DNA of 64,000 nt, taken from assembly GCF_905201705.1 (NCBI RefSeq), contig NZ_CAJKOX010000007.1:1-64000 (forward strand), given 5' to 3'. Shown here in pieces: positions 47,305 to 56,431 of the stretch. This DNA comes from an uncultured Marvinbryantia sp. GTDB taxonomy: Bacteria > Bacillota > Clostridia > Lachnospirales > Lachnospiraceae. Every line of letters starts with the position of its first letter. Position 1 is the first letter of the stretch. The notes under the pieces are model-generated. The model was given only the letters and a program-made list of their open reading frames with translations. It had not been told where the DNA came from and searched no databases. The translations under genes and the position numbers were made by a program.

Positions 47305-48768
47305 ATGAAGCTGACAGAGTTGTTGGAGAGACTGGAATATGAGCGCGTACAGGGCAATATAGATATTGAGGTGACGGACATCGTCAACGATTCGAGGAAG
47401 GTGAGCGAAGGCTGTCTGTTCCTCTGCATTAAGGGCGCTGTTTCAGACGGACATAAATACGCTGAGGAGGTTGCAGGAAAGGGCGCGAAGGTGCTGGTGG
47501 TACAGGACGATGTGCAGGTTCCCGCAGATGTTACGGTGATTAAGGTGGCGGACAGCCGCTATGCGATGGCGCTGATCGCGGCGGCATGGTACGGGCACCC
47601 GGCAGAGAAGCTGAAGGTGATCGGTATTACCGGAACGAAGGGGAAGACGACGACTACTTACATGATAAAATCGATTCTGGAAGCGGCGGGGCATAAGGTC
47701 GGACTGATCGGCACGATCGAGGCGATCATCGGCGACAGGGTGATCCCGGCGTGCAACACTACCCCGGAGTCGACGGCGATCCAGAAATACTTTGCAGAGA
47801 TGGTGGATATCGGCTGCGACTGCGTGGTGATGGAGGTGTCCTCGCAGGGGCTGATGCTGCACCGCACGGCGGGCTTTACCTTTGAGATCGGCATTTTCAC
47901 GAATCTGGAGCCGGATCACATCGGACCGGCGGAGCATGAGAGCTTCGAGGATTATCTGCGCTGCAAGGCGATGCTCTTTAAGCAGTGCCGTCATGGTATT
48001 TTTAATGCGGACGATGCGCATCTTCCGGCGATCCTGGAGGGGCACACCTGCGATGTGGAAACCTATGGCTTCAGCGAAAAGGCGGATTTCCGGGCGTCGG
48101 AGGCAAAGCTTGTCTCGAAGCCGGGTTATCTTGGCATTGCCTATCACGTGACCGGAAAGCGCAATTTCTTTGTGGAGATCGATATTCCGGGCAAATTCAG
48201 CATCTACAATTCCCTTGCTGCGATCGCGGTCTGCGATTATTTTGGCGTGGACGAGGAAAAGATGATCGCGGCGCTCAAAAAGGCAAAGGTGAAAGGACGC
48301 ATCGAGATGATCAAAGTGTCCGATGAATTCACGCTGATGATCGACTATGCGCACAATGCGATGAGTCTGGAGAGCCTGCTTACGACCCTAAAGGAATACG
48401 ATCCGGGAAGACTGGTCTGCGTATTCGGCTGCGGCGGCAACCGTGCGCGTTCCAGAAGGTTTGAGATGGGAGAGGTCTCCGGAAAATATGCGGACTTCAC
48501 CATTATCACCTCCGACAATCCGCGTTTTGAGGAGCCGGAGGCGATCCTGGAGGATATTGAAACCGGTATGAAAAAGACCGACGGAAAATATATTAAAATT
48601 ATCGACCGCAAGGAGGCGATCGCCTACGCGATCCATCACGGGCAGCCGGGCGACGTTATCGTGCTTGCGGGAAAAGGACATGAGGATTACCAGGAAATCT
48701 GCGGCGTGAAGCATCCGATGGATGAGCGCGTGCTGATTCGTGAAATCCTGGCGGAGGATAAGGCTTGA
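47305..48768 (+). CDS. murE: UDP-N-acetylmuramyl-tripeptide synthetase MurE
   Basis: A 487-residue Mur ligase that adds the third amino acid of the peptidoglycan stem in the cytoplasm, using ATP. Motifs: P-loop GTKGKTTTT (about 113-121), substrate region CNTTPEST, HNAMSLE and DNPRFEEP. The DNPR motif marks meso-diaminopimelate specificity rather than lysine. I start at ATG 47305 after GGGGAGG. The stop codon overlaps the priA start. Confidence 0.93.
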   Translation: MKLTELLERLEYERVQGNIDIEVTDIVNDSRKVSEGCLFLCIKGAVSDGHKYAEEVAGKGAKVLVVQDDVQVPADVTVIKVADSRYAMALIAAAWYGHPAEKLKVIGITGTKGKTTTTYMIKSILEAAGHKVGLIGTIEAIIGDRVIPACNTTPESTAIQKYFAEMVDIGCDCVVMEVSSQGLMLHRTAGFTFEIGIFTNLEPDHIGPAEHESFEDYLRCKAMLFKQCRHGIFNADDAHLPAILEGHTCDVETYGFSEKADFRASEAKLVSKPGYLGIAYHVTGKRNFFVEIDIPGKFSIYNSLAAIAVCDYFGVDEEKMIAALKKAKVKGRIEMIKVSDEFTLMIDYAHNAMSLESLLTTLKEYDPGRLVCVFGCGGNRARSRRFEMGEVSGKYADFTIITSDNPRFEEPEAILEDIETGMKKTDGKYIKIIDRKEAIAYAIHHGQPGDVIVLAGKGHEDYQEICGVKHPMDERVLIREILAEDKA

Positions 48769-50993
48769 CGGAATCACTCTTTGCAGATATTATTGTAGAT
48801 ATTTCCCATGAGCGGCTGGACCGCACCTTTCAGTACCGCATTCCCGAGGGGCTGCGGGGCGCGGTGCGGCAGGGCAGCGTGGTGCGGATCCCCTTTGGAA
48901 AGGGAGATCGCATGACGAAGGGCTATGTGATGAAAATTACCGGGAAGCCGGAGGTCGCGCTTGCCAGGATGAAGGAAATACAGGAGGTAGTGAGTGACGG
49001 CGCCTCGGGGGAGGATCATCTGGTGGCGCTTGCCGCCTGGATGCGCGAGCGCTACGGTTCCACGATGGCTCAGGCGCTGCGCACGGTCATACCGGTGAAG
49101 CAGAAGATAAAGCCGCGCCAAAAAAGGAGCCTTCGTCTTTTGCTCGATGAGGAGCAGGCCAGGGAAAAGCTGGCGTTCTACCGGCAGAAAAACCAGCGTG
49201 CAAGACTGCGCCTTTTAGAAGCGCTCCTGGAGGAGCGGGAGCTTCCCTACGAGCTGGCGACAGGCAGGCTGAATATTTCCGCTGCCACAGTGAAGGCGAT
49301 GCAGGAGCAGGGCGTGATCGCCTGCGATACGGCGACGGCCTACCGCAATCCTGTGCATACGGACGGCGCGTCCAATATCCGCATTCCCTTAAATGAGGAG
49401 CAGGCGCGCATTGTGGAGGATATCCGCCGGAACTGGGAGGAACCGGGGCATCTCGTCTCACTGATCCACGGGATCACCGGCAGCGGCAAGACGGAAATTT
49501 ATATGGAGCTGATCGACACAGCGATCGCGCGCGGGGAGCAGGCAATTGTTCTCATCCCGGAGATCGCCCTGACGTACCAGACGGTGATGCGCTTTTACCG
49601 GCGGTTTGGCGACCGGATCTCCATTATCCACTCCCGGCTCTCGGCGGGCGAGCGCTACGATCAGTACCAGCGTGCGCGTTCGGGTGACATCGACGTGATG
49701 ATCGGACCGCGCTCGGCGCTGTTTACGCCGTTTCCAAAGACAGGCATTATCATTATCGACGAGGAGCATGAGCCGACCTACCAGAGCGAGCAGACGCCGC
49801 GCTACCATGCGCGTGAGGTGGCGATAAAGCGGGCGCAGCTTGAGCATGCGAAGGTGATCCTTGGCTCGGCGACGCCCTCTCTGGAGGCGTACAGCCGGGC
49901 GCTTGACGGTGCATATGTGCTCTATACGCTTGAAAAAAGGGCGAAGGAAAGCGCTTTGCCGGAGACGGTCGTGGTGGATATGCGGCGGGAGCTTCAGGAG
50001 GGCAATCGTTCCATTCTCGGAAAAACGCTGAAGGAGGAGCTGGAAAAATGCCTTGCGCGCGGGCAGCAGGCAATGCTGTTTTTAAACCGGCGGGGCTATT
50101 CCGGGTTTCTGTCCTGCCGCTCCTGCGGGCATGTTTTGATGTGTCCGCACTGCGATGTATCGCTATCTTTGCATAACAACGGAAAGTTAGTCTGTCATTA
50201 CTGCGGGCATACGGAGAGGCGCCCGACGCGCTGTCCCAAATGCGGTTCGGAATTTCTGAGCGGCTTCGGCATTGGCACACAGCAGGCGCAGGAGATGGTG
50301 GCAAAGGAGTTTCCGCAGGCGCGTATTCTGCGGATGGATATGGACACCACGCGCGGGAAGGACGGGCATGAAAAAATCCTCTCCGCTTTTGCGAATCAGG
50401 AGGCGGATATTTTGATCGGCACCCAGATGATCGTGAAGGGACACGACTTCCCGAACGTGACGCTGGTGGGCATCCTGGCGGCGGATCTGTCACTTTTTGC
50501 CGACGACTATCGCGCTTCCGAGCGCACCTTCCAGCTTCTGGTGCAGGCGGCGGGGCGTGCGGGCAGGGGAAAGGATCCCGGCATGGTGGTCATTCAGACC
50601 TACGATCCGGAGCACTACTGCATCCGCACGGCGGCGGCGCAGGATTACCGGAGCTTTTATGAGGAGGAGATCAGCTATCGCATGGTGGCGGGTTATCCGC
50701 CGGTGCGGAAAATGCTTTCCGTGCACGGCGCCTGCCGCGACGAGCAGCATCTCGGCATGGCGATGGAGTATTTGCGGCGCATGGCGGAGCGCATTTACAA
50801 AAACAGCGAGGGCAATGTGATCGGTCCCGCTCAGGAGAGCATCGCGAAGATACAGGAGGTGTACCGCAAGGTACTTTATATTAAAGCAGGAACAACGGAG
50901 GAGCTGACGGCGATCAAGGATCGCCTGGAGCAATATATTGAGGCGAACGAAGGCTACCGCAGCGTGGGGATCCAGTTCGATATGAATGAATAG
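48765..50993 (+). CDS. priA: Primosomal protein N' (PriA helicase)
   Basis: This 742-residue protein combines a 3'-DNA-binding domain (1-105), a winged helix, and helicase lobes with Walker A GITGSGKTE, Walker B IIIDEEHE and an eight-cysteine zinc region (CRSCGHVLMCPHC through CHYCG and CPKCG). It reloads DnaB at stalled forks. The start is TTG 48765, overlapping murE by 4 bp with GGAGG upstream; no in-frame ATG fits the conserved N-terminus. Confidence 0.95.
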   Translation: MTESLFADIIVDISHERLDRTFQYRIPEGLRGAVRQGSVVRIPFGKGDRMTKGYVMKITGKPEVALARMKEIQEVVSDGASGEDHLVALAAWMRERYGSTMAQALRTVIPVKQKIKPRQKRSLRLLLDEEQAREKLAFYRQKNQRARLRLLEALLEERELPYELATGRLNISAATVKAMQEQGVIACDTATAYRNPVHTDGASNIRIPLNEEQARIVEDIRRNWEEPGHLVSLIHGITGSGKTEIYMELIDTAIARGEQAIVLIPEIALTYQTVMRFYRRFGDRISIIHSRLSAGERYDQYQRARSGDIDVMIGPRSALFTPFPKTGIIIIDEEHEPTYQSEQTPRYHAREVAIKRAQLEHAKVILGSATPSLEAYSRALDGAYVLYTLEKRAKESALPETVVVDMRRELQEGNRSILGKTLKEELEKCLARGQQAMLFLNRRGYSGFLSCRSCGHVLMCPHCDVSLSLHNNGKLVCHYCGHTERRPTRCPKCGSEFLSGFGIGTQQAQEMVAKEFPQARILRMDMDTTRGKDGHEKILSAFANQEADILIGTQMIVKGHDFPNVTLVGILAADLSLFADDYRASERTFQLLVQAAGRAGRGKDPGMVVIQTYDPEHYCIRTAAAQDYRSFYEEEISYRMVAGYPPVRKMLSVHGACRDEQHLGMAMEYLRRMAERIYKNSEGNVIGPAQESIAKIQEVYRKVLYIKAGTTEELTAIKDRLEQYIEANEGYRSVGIQFDMNE

Positions 50994-51008
50994 AAGGAGG
51001 AAGGAAAC

Positions 51009-51500
51009 ATGGCGATTCGCAATGTGAGAATACAGGGTGACAAGGTTCTGGAGAAAAAATGCAAGGAGGTAAAGGAGATGACGCCGCGCATCCGTGCGCT
51101 GATCGACGATATGTTTGAAACGATGTACGATCAGAGCGGCGTGGGGCTTGCGGCTCCGCAGGTCGGCGTTCTGAAGCGCATTGTCGTGATCGATACGACG
51201 GGCGAGGATCCGTATGTCCTGATCAATCCGGTGATAGAGGAAACCTCCGGTGAGCAGAGAGGCTATGAGGGATGCCTCAGCCTTCCGGGCAAGAGCGGCA
51301 TCGTGACGCGCCCGAACTACGTGCGTGTACGCGCGCTTGATGAAAATATGCAGGAATACGTTCTGGAGGGAGAGGAGCTTCTGGCGCGGGCGATCTGCCA
51401 CGAATGTGATCATCTGGACGGAATCATGTATACTTCGAAGGTAGAAGGGAAAATCTATGATAACTCTGAATTGCCGGAGAATGAGGAGGAAGAAGCATGA
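51009..51500 (+). CDS. def: Peptide deformylase
   Basis: A 163-residue deformylase with all three motifs: GVGLAAPQVG (44-53), EGCLSLPG (metal ligand Cys89) and HECDH (His131, Glu132, His135). It removes the formyl group from nascent proteins. An AGGAGGAAGG site precedes the start. It overlaps fmt by 4 bp, a functional pairing because Fmt adds the formyl group that Def removes. Confidence 0.97.
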   Translation: MAIRNVRIQGDKVLEKKCKEVKEMTPRIRALIDDMFETMYDQSGVGLAAPQVGVLKRIVVIDTTGEDPYVLINPVIEETSGEQRGYEGCLSLPGKSGIVTRPNYVRVRALDENMQEYVLEGEELLARAICHECDHLDGIMYTSKVEGKIYDNSELPENEEEEA

Positions 51501-52450
51501 GAGTGATCTTTATGGGGACGCCGGACTTTGCGGTCGGCACCTTGCAGGCGCTGATCTCCTCGCGTCATGAGGTGGCGGCGGTGTTTACGCAGCCGGATAA
51601 GCCGAAGGGCAGAGGCAAGGCGGTACAGCAGACGCCTGTGAAAGAGGTGGCGCTGACAGCCGGGCTTTTGGTGTATCAGCCGACGCGTGTGCGCGAGGAG
51701 AGCGTGGTCGCGCAGATAAAAGAGCTCGCGCCGGACGTGATCGTGGTGGTCGCCTTCGGACAGCTCATCCCGCAGGCGGTGCTCGATATCCCGAAATATG
51801 GCTGCGTGAATGTCCACGCCTCGCTGCTTCCGAAATACCGGGGCGCGGCGCCGATCCAGTGGGCGGTCATCGACGGAGAAGATTTTTCCGGCGTGACGAC
51901 GATGCAGATGGATGCCGGGCTGGACACCGGCGATATGCTGCTGACAGAAAAGGTTGCGCTTGCGCCGGACGAGACCGGAGGCAGTCTGTTTGATAAATTA
52001 AGCGCTGTCGGAGCAGAGCTTCTTTTGAAAACGCTGGACGCGCTGGAGGCAGGAAGCGTGACGCCGACGCCGCAGCCGAAGGAAAGTCCGACCGCTTACG
52101 CGGCGATGCTGAAAAAAACAGACGGCGAGATCGACTGGGAGAAAAGCGCCGCGCAGATCGAGCGGCTGGTGCGCGGGCTGAATCCATGGCCGAGCGCCTA
52201 CACGCATCTGGACGGAAAAACGTTAAAAATCTGGCGGGCAAGGCTCTGCGCGGCGGAGGGCGGCGACGGAAACTGCGCCGCACCGGGCACGGTGGCGCGC
52301 GTGACGAAATCCGAAATTTTTGTGCAGACCGGCGACGGCATTCTCGCACTGGAAGAGGTGCAGCTTGAGGGAAAGAAGCGCATGGATACCGCAGCGTTTC
52401 TGCGCGGCTTTTCCATAGCGGAGGGCGCGCAGCTCGGTGTGAAGGAATGA
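51497..52450 (+). CDS. fmt: Methionyl-tRNA formyltransferase
   Basis: This 317-residue enzyme formylates Met-tRNA for initiation. Motifs: MGTPDFAV at the start, NVHASLLPKYRGAAPIQWAVI with the catalytic Asn-His, and GVTTMQMDAGLDTGD; a C-terminal OB fold binds tRNA. It overlaps def (ATGA). Confidence 0.97.
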   Translation: MRVIFMGTPDFAVGTLQALISSRHEVAAVFTQPDKPKGRGKAVQQTPVKEVALTAGLLVYQPTRVREESVVAQIKELAPDVIVVVAFGQLIPQAVLDIPKYGCVNVHASLLPKYRGAAPIQWAVIDGEDFSGVTTMQMDAGLDTGDMLLTEKVALAPDETGGSLFDKLSAVGAELLLKTLDALEAGSVTPTPQPKESPTAYAAMLKKTDGEIDWEKSAAQIERLVRGLNPWPSAYTHLDGKTLKIWRARLCAAEGGDGNCAAPGTVARVTKSEIFVQTGDGILALEEVQLEGKKRMDTAAFLRGFSIAEGAQLGVKE

Positions 52451-52547
52451 GAGGCGTGCTTTTGGCAGCGCTGTGCGCAGCCGGAAGGCGCGGCGGATGG
52501 AAAAGCGGCAGGGGCACAGTATAAATAGAAAGAAAGGGGCATATGAT

Positions 52548-53288
52548 ATGATGCTGCTGAGCTATGCAAACAATTTTTTTGGATATGGGTACGGATATCG
52601 CGGACTGTATTTTGATCCGACGATGATCCTGGCACTTCTGGGGCTGATTCTTACGATGATCGCCAGCGCCGGGGTAAATTCGACCTTTGCAAAATATAAT
52701 AAGGTGCGCTGTATGCGCGGCATGACGGGCGCGGAGGCGGCGCAGCAGGTGCTGCATGCGGCAGGGATCTTTGACGTGCAGATACGGCATGTCAGAGGAA
52801 ATCTGACCGATCATTACGATCCGAGAAATAAGACTCTGAATTTATCCGACAGCACCTTTTCCTCAAATTCGGTGGCGGCGGTCTGCGTGGCGGCGCACGA
52901 GTGCGGGCACGCCGTGCAGGATCAGAAAAAGTACGGACCGCTGGTGCTGCGCAGTACGCTGGTTCCGCTGGCGAATTTTGGCTCGCAGCTTTCCTGGCCG
53001 GTATTTATCGCCGGGTTGATTTTTTCACTGCAGCCGCTGGTGATGGCGGGCATTATCCTGTTTTCGCTGGCGGTGCTGTTCCAGCTCGTCACGCTTCCGG
53101 TGGAGTTTAACGCCTCCTCGCGCGCTCTGCGCATCCTGGAGGACACCGGGATGCTTGGCAGCCAGGAAATGACCGGGGCGAAAAAGGTACTGCGGGCGGC
53201 GGCAATGACCTATGTGGCGGCGCTTGCAAGCTCGCTTCTGCAGCTTCTTCGCCTGATTTTGCTTTCCAGGAGGAATGATCGTGACTAG
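52548..53288 (+). CDS. YugP-like zinc metallopeptidase, membrane protein
   Basis: The 246-residue protein has an N-terminal helix (about 25-45), an HECGH zinc motif (His117, Glu118, His121) and further helices near 145-175 and at the C-terminus. It matches the Zn_peptidase_2 (YugP) family, whose substrates are not well known. I start at ATG 52548 after AAAGGGG; an open frame reaches 52473 without a signal. It follows fmt by 97 bp, the widest gap in the operon, and overlaps rsmB. Confidence 0.87.
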   Translation: MMLLSYANNFFGYGYGYRGLYFDPTMILALLGLILTMIASAGVNSTFAKYNKVRCMRGMTGAEAAQQVLHAAGIFDVQIRHVRGNLTDHYDPRNKTLNLSDSTFSSNSVAAVCVAAHECGHAVQDQKKYGPLVLRSTLVPLANFGSQLSWPVFIAGLIFSLQPLVMAGIILFSLAVLFQLVTLPVEFNASSRALRILEDTGMLGSQEMTGAKKVLRAAAMTYVAALASSLLQLLRLILLSRRNDRD

Positions 53289-54636
53289 TATTGTAAACAC
53301 GCGGGAAATCATTCTGGGAGCGCTGATGGAGATCACGGAGGAGGAGCAGTACTGCCACATCGTCCTGCGTGATGTGCTCACGAAATATCAGTATCTGGAA
53401 AAACGCGACCGGGCGTTCATCTCCAGAGTCGTTGAGGGGACGATGGAGAACATGATCCAGATCGACTATATTCTGGAGCAATTCTCCACGGTAAAGGTGC
53501 AGAACATGAAGCCGGTCATCCGCAATATTCTGCGCATGTCTGTCTATCAGATGCAGTACATGGACGGCGTGCCGCACTCCGCAGTGGTCAATGAGGCGGT
53601 CAAGCTGACGCAGAAAAAAGGCTTTTACACCTTAAAAGGCTTTGTGAACGGCGTACTGCGCGCCGTAGATCGGGGGATGGAAGAGGTTTCCTTTCCCGAC
53701 GCGGAGCGCACGCCGCGCAGATATCTCTCCGTGCGCTACTCGATGCCGGAGTGGATCCTGCAGAAATGGCTTGCGCAGTTTGACTTTGAGGTGGTGGAGA
53801 AGATCTGCCGCGGGCTGTGGCAGGAAAGCCGCACCTGCATCCGCTGTAACTTAAGCCGCGCGCCGAAGGAGACGATCATCGAAAAGCTGCGGGCGCAGAA
53901 CATCACAGTAAAAGAGGTACCGTATCTGCCCTATGCGCTGGAGATTTCTGATTATAATTATCTGCAGGCGATCACCGCGTTTAAAGAGGGACTGTTTCAG
54001 GTACAGGACGTCAGCTCGATGCTGGTGGCGGAGGTGGCGGCGCCGAAATGGGGCGACTACTGTATCGACGTCTGCGCGGCGCCGGGCGGAAAGAGCCTGC
54101 ATTTATCGGACAAGCTGAACGGAAGCGGCTATGTGGAGGCGCGCGATCTGACGGACATAAAGGTGTCGCTGATGCAGGAAAACCTGGAGCGCACTGGACG
54201 GATCAATATGACGGCTGTGCGCCAGGACGCGACCGTGTTTGACGGCGCTTCCGTGGAAAAGGCGGACATCCTGCTGGCGGATCTGCCCTGCTCCGGGCTG
54301 GGTGTGATCGGCAGAAAGCCGGATATTAAATACAAAATGACAGAGGCGAAGCAGCAGGAGCTGGTGAAGCTGCAGCGCAAAATTCTCGATACGGTGTGGT
54401 CCTACGTTAAAGTGGGAGGTACGCTGATCTACAGCACCTGTACCATCGGTGCAGATGAAAATCAGTACAATGTAAAATGGTTTCTGGAGAACTATCCGTT
54501 CAGGCTGGAGAGTATCGACCCGTATCTGTGCGACGCGCTGAAGAGCCGCACCACGAAGGCGGGCTATCTGCAGCTTCTGCCGGGCATTCATGGTACGGAC
54601 GGCTTCTTTCTTGCCAGATTTAAGAGGGTAAAATAA
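53281..54636 (+). CDS. rsmB: 16S rRNA (cytosine-967-C5)-methyltransferase RsmB
   Basis: The protein of about 451 residues has an N-terminal NusB-like RNA-binding domain (1-130) and a C-terminal Rossmann methyltransferase with SAM loop CAAPGGKS and the two catalytic cysteines in DLPCSGLG (Cys337) and STCTI (Cys387). I prefer GTG 53281 because AGGAGG lies 7 bp upstream; ATG 53275 is only 1 bp from it. It overlaps the peptidase gene and rlmN. Confidence 0.93.
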   Translation: MTSIVNTREIILGALMEITEEEQYCHIVLRDVLTKYQYLEKRDRAFISRVVEGTMENMIQIDYILEQFSTVKVQNMKPVIRNILRMSVYQMQYMDGVPHSAVVNEAVKLTQKKGFYTLKGFVNGVLRAVDRGMEEVSFPDAERTPRRYLSVRYSMPEWILQKWLAQFDFEVVEKICRGLWQESRTCIRCNLSRAPKETIIEKLRAQNITVKEVPYLPYALEISDYNYLQAITAFKEGLFQVQDVSSMLVAEVAAPKWGDYCIDVCAAPGGKSLHLSDKLNGSGYVEARDLTDIKVSLMQENLERTGRINMTAVRQDATVFDGASVEKADILLADLPCSGLGVIGRKPDIKYKMTEAKQQELVKLQRKILDTVWSYVKVGGTLIYSTCTIGADENQYNVKWFLENYPFRLESIDPYLCDALKSRTTKAGYLQLLPGIHGTDGFFLARFKRVK

Positions 54637-55685
54637 TGGAAAAAACAGATCTTCGCTCCCTGGATTATGAGGAGCTGCAGCGGGAGCTTGCGGCGCTCGG
54701 GGAAAAATCCTTCCGCGCGAAGCAGATTTATCAGTGGCTCCACGAAAAGCTTATTGATACGCCGCAGGAGATGACCAATCTCCCGACAAAGCTGCGGGAG
54801 AGTTTATGCTGCGAATATGACTGTACAAACCTGGAGATCGTGGACGTTCTGGAATCAAAGGCGGACGGCACGCGCAAGTATCTGTTCCGCCTGTCGGATG
54901 GAAACGTGATCGAGAGCGTGCTGATGAAATATCATCACGGAAATTCCGTCTGCATTTCCTCGCAGGTGGGGTGCCGCATGGGGTGCCGCTTCTGCGCATC
55001 GACGCTCGGCGGACTGACGCGCAGTCTGATTCCGGGGGAGATGCTCGATCAGATCTACAAGATCCAGAAGCACAGCGGCGAGCGCGTATCGAATCTGGTG
55101 GTGATGGGTACCGGCGAGCCGCTTGATAATTATGAAAATCTGGTAAAATTTATACATATGTTAAGTGATGAGCACGGGCTGAACATCAGCCAGCGAAACA
55201 TCACGGTATCCACCTGCGGCATCGTTCCGAATATTTACCGGCTCGCCGCAGAAAAGCTGCAGATCACGCTGGCGCTCTCCCTGCATGCGTCGACGCAGGA
55301 GAAGCGCATGGAGCTGATGCCGATCGCCTATAAATATGATCTTTCTGAGGTGATGGAAGCGTGCCGCGCCTATTTTAAAGAGACAGGAAGACGGCTCACG
55401 TTTGAGTACAGTCTGGTGGGAGGCGTGAACGACTCGCAAAAGGATGCGCAGCAGCTTGCCGGGCTGCTCGCCGGTCTGAACTGTCACGTTAATCTGATCC
55501 CGGTAAATCCGATCAGGGAAAGAAGCTATGTGCAGTCAGATCACCGGGTGATCGCAGACTTTAAAACAAAACTTGAAAAATACGGAATAAATGTTACAAT
55601 TAGAAGGGAAATGGGCCGTGATATCGGCGGCGCATGCGGTCAGTTGAGAAAGAGTTATCTGGACAGAGCCAGAGGAGAGGAATAG
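54636..55685 (+). CDS. rlmN: Dual-specificity rRNA/tRNA (adenine-C2) methyltransferase RlmN
   Basis: A 349-residue radical SAM enzyme that methylates C2 of A2503 in 23S rRNA and of A37 in some tRNAs. The cluster motif is CRMGCRFC (Cys113, Cys117, Cys120). GTGEPLDNY and a C-terminal conserved Cys (GGACGQLR) for the methyl-Cys intermediate are present. TAATG overlap with rsmB. Confidence 0.96.
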   Translation: MEKTDLRSLDYEELQRELAALGEKSFRAKQIYQWLHEKLIDTPQEMTNLPTKLRESLCCEYDCTNLEIVDVLESKADGTRKYLFRLSDGNVIESVLMKYHHGNSVCISSQVGCRMGCRFCASTLGGLTRSLIPGEMLDQIYKIQKHSGERVSNLVVMGTGEPLDNYENLVKFIHMLSDEHGLNISQRNITVSTCGIVPNIYRLAAEKLQITLALSLHASTQEKRMELMPIAYKYDLSEVMEACRAYFKETGRRLTFEYSLVGGVNDSQKDAQQLAGLLAGLNCHVNLIPVNPIRERSYVQSDHRVIADFKTKLEKYGINVTIRREMGRDIGGACGQLRKSYLDRARGEE

Positions 55686-55687
55686 AC

Positions 55688-56431
55688 ATGGAATCATATT
55701 GTATTACGGATGTTGGCCGCATCCGCAGCATAAACCAGGACTATGTGTTTGCGTCCGATACACCGGTTGGAAAGCTGCCGAACCTTTTTGTCGTCGCAGA
55801 CGGCATGGGCGGGCACAACGCAGGGGACCGCGCGTCCAGCTATGCGGTGGAGGTTTTCCTGAGAAGCGTAAGGTGGGAGCGGGACAAAAATCCGATCCGG
55901 ATCATCCGCAGATCCATCGAAAAGGCAAATACGAAGGTGCTGGAGGAGGCAAAATCCAAAGAAAAGTATCAGGGCATGGGCACCACGATGGTCGTTGCGA
56001 CGATCGTGAAGGACACCCTGTATGTGGCGAATGTCGGCGACAGCCGTCTGTATCTGATCGGAGACACCATCCGTCAGATCACCAGGGATCATTCGCTGGT
56101 AGAGGAAATGATCCGGGCGGGCGGGATCACCCGCGAGGAGGGACGCTATCACCCGGATAAAAACGTGATCACAAGGGCAATCGGCGTGGAGGAGCGCGTG
56201 GCGATCGACTTTTTTGACGTGCAGATGAAAAAGGATGACACGCTGCTGCTCTGCACGGACGGGCTCAGTAATATGCTGACAGATAAGGAGATAGAGCGCA
56301 TCATCAAAGAAGAGAGCAGTCTGCGCATGGCGGGGAAGCGTCTGGTGGAAGCGGCCAACAGAAACGGCGGCTCCGATAACATTACGGCGCTTCTGGTGAG
56401 ACTGCGCAGAAATGAGGTGAAAAAATGTTAA
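55688..56431 (+). CDS. prpC: PP2C-type serine/threonine phosphatase PrpC
   Basis: A 247-residue phosphatase with PP2C motifs: GRIRSINQD, VADGMGGHNAGD, NVGDSRLYL and GGSDNITALLV, whose Asp residues bind two metal ions. It reverses PrkC phosphorylation. I start at ATG 55688, 2 bp after rlmN, with GAGGAGAGG upstream. It overlaps prkC by 7 bp, the standard Firmicutes pair. Confidence 0.95.
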   Translation: MESYCITDVGRIRSINQDYVFASDTPVGKLPNLFVVADGMGGHNAGDRASSYAVEVFLRSVRWERDKNPIRIIRRSIEKANTKVLEEAKSKEKYQGMGTTMVVATIVKDTLYVANVGDSRLYLIGDTIRQITRDHSLVEEMIRAGGITREEGRYHPDKNVITRAIGVEERVAIDFFDVQMKKDDTLLLCTDGLSNMLTDKEIERIIKEESSLRMAGKRLVEAANRNGGSDNITALLVRLRRNEVKKC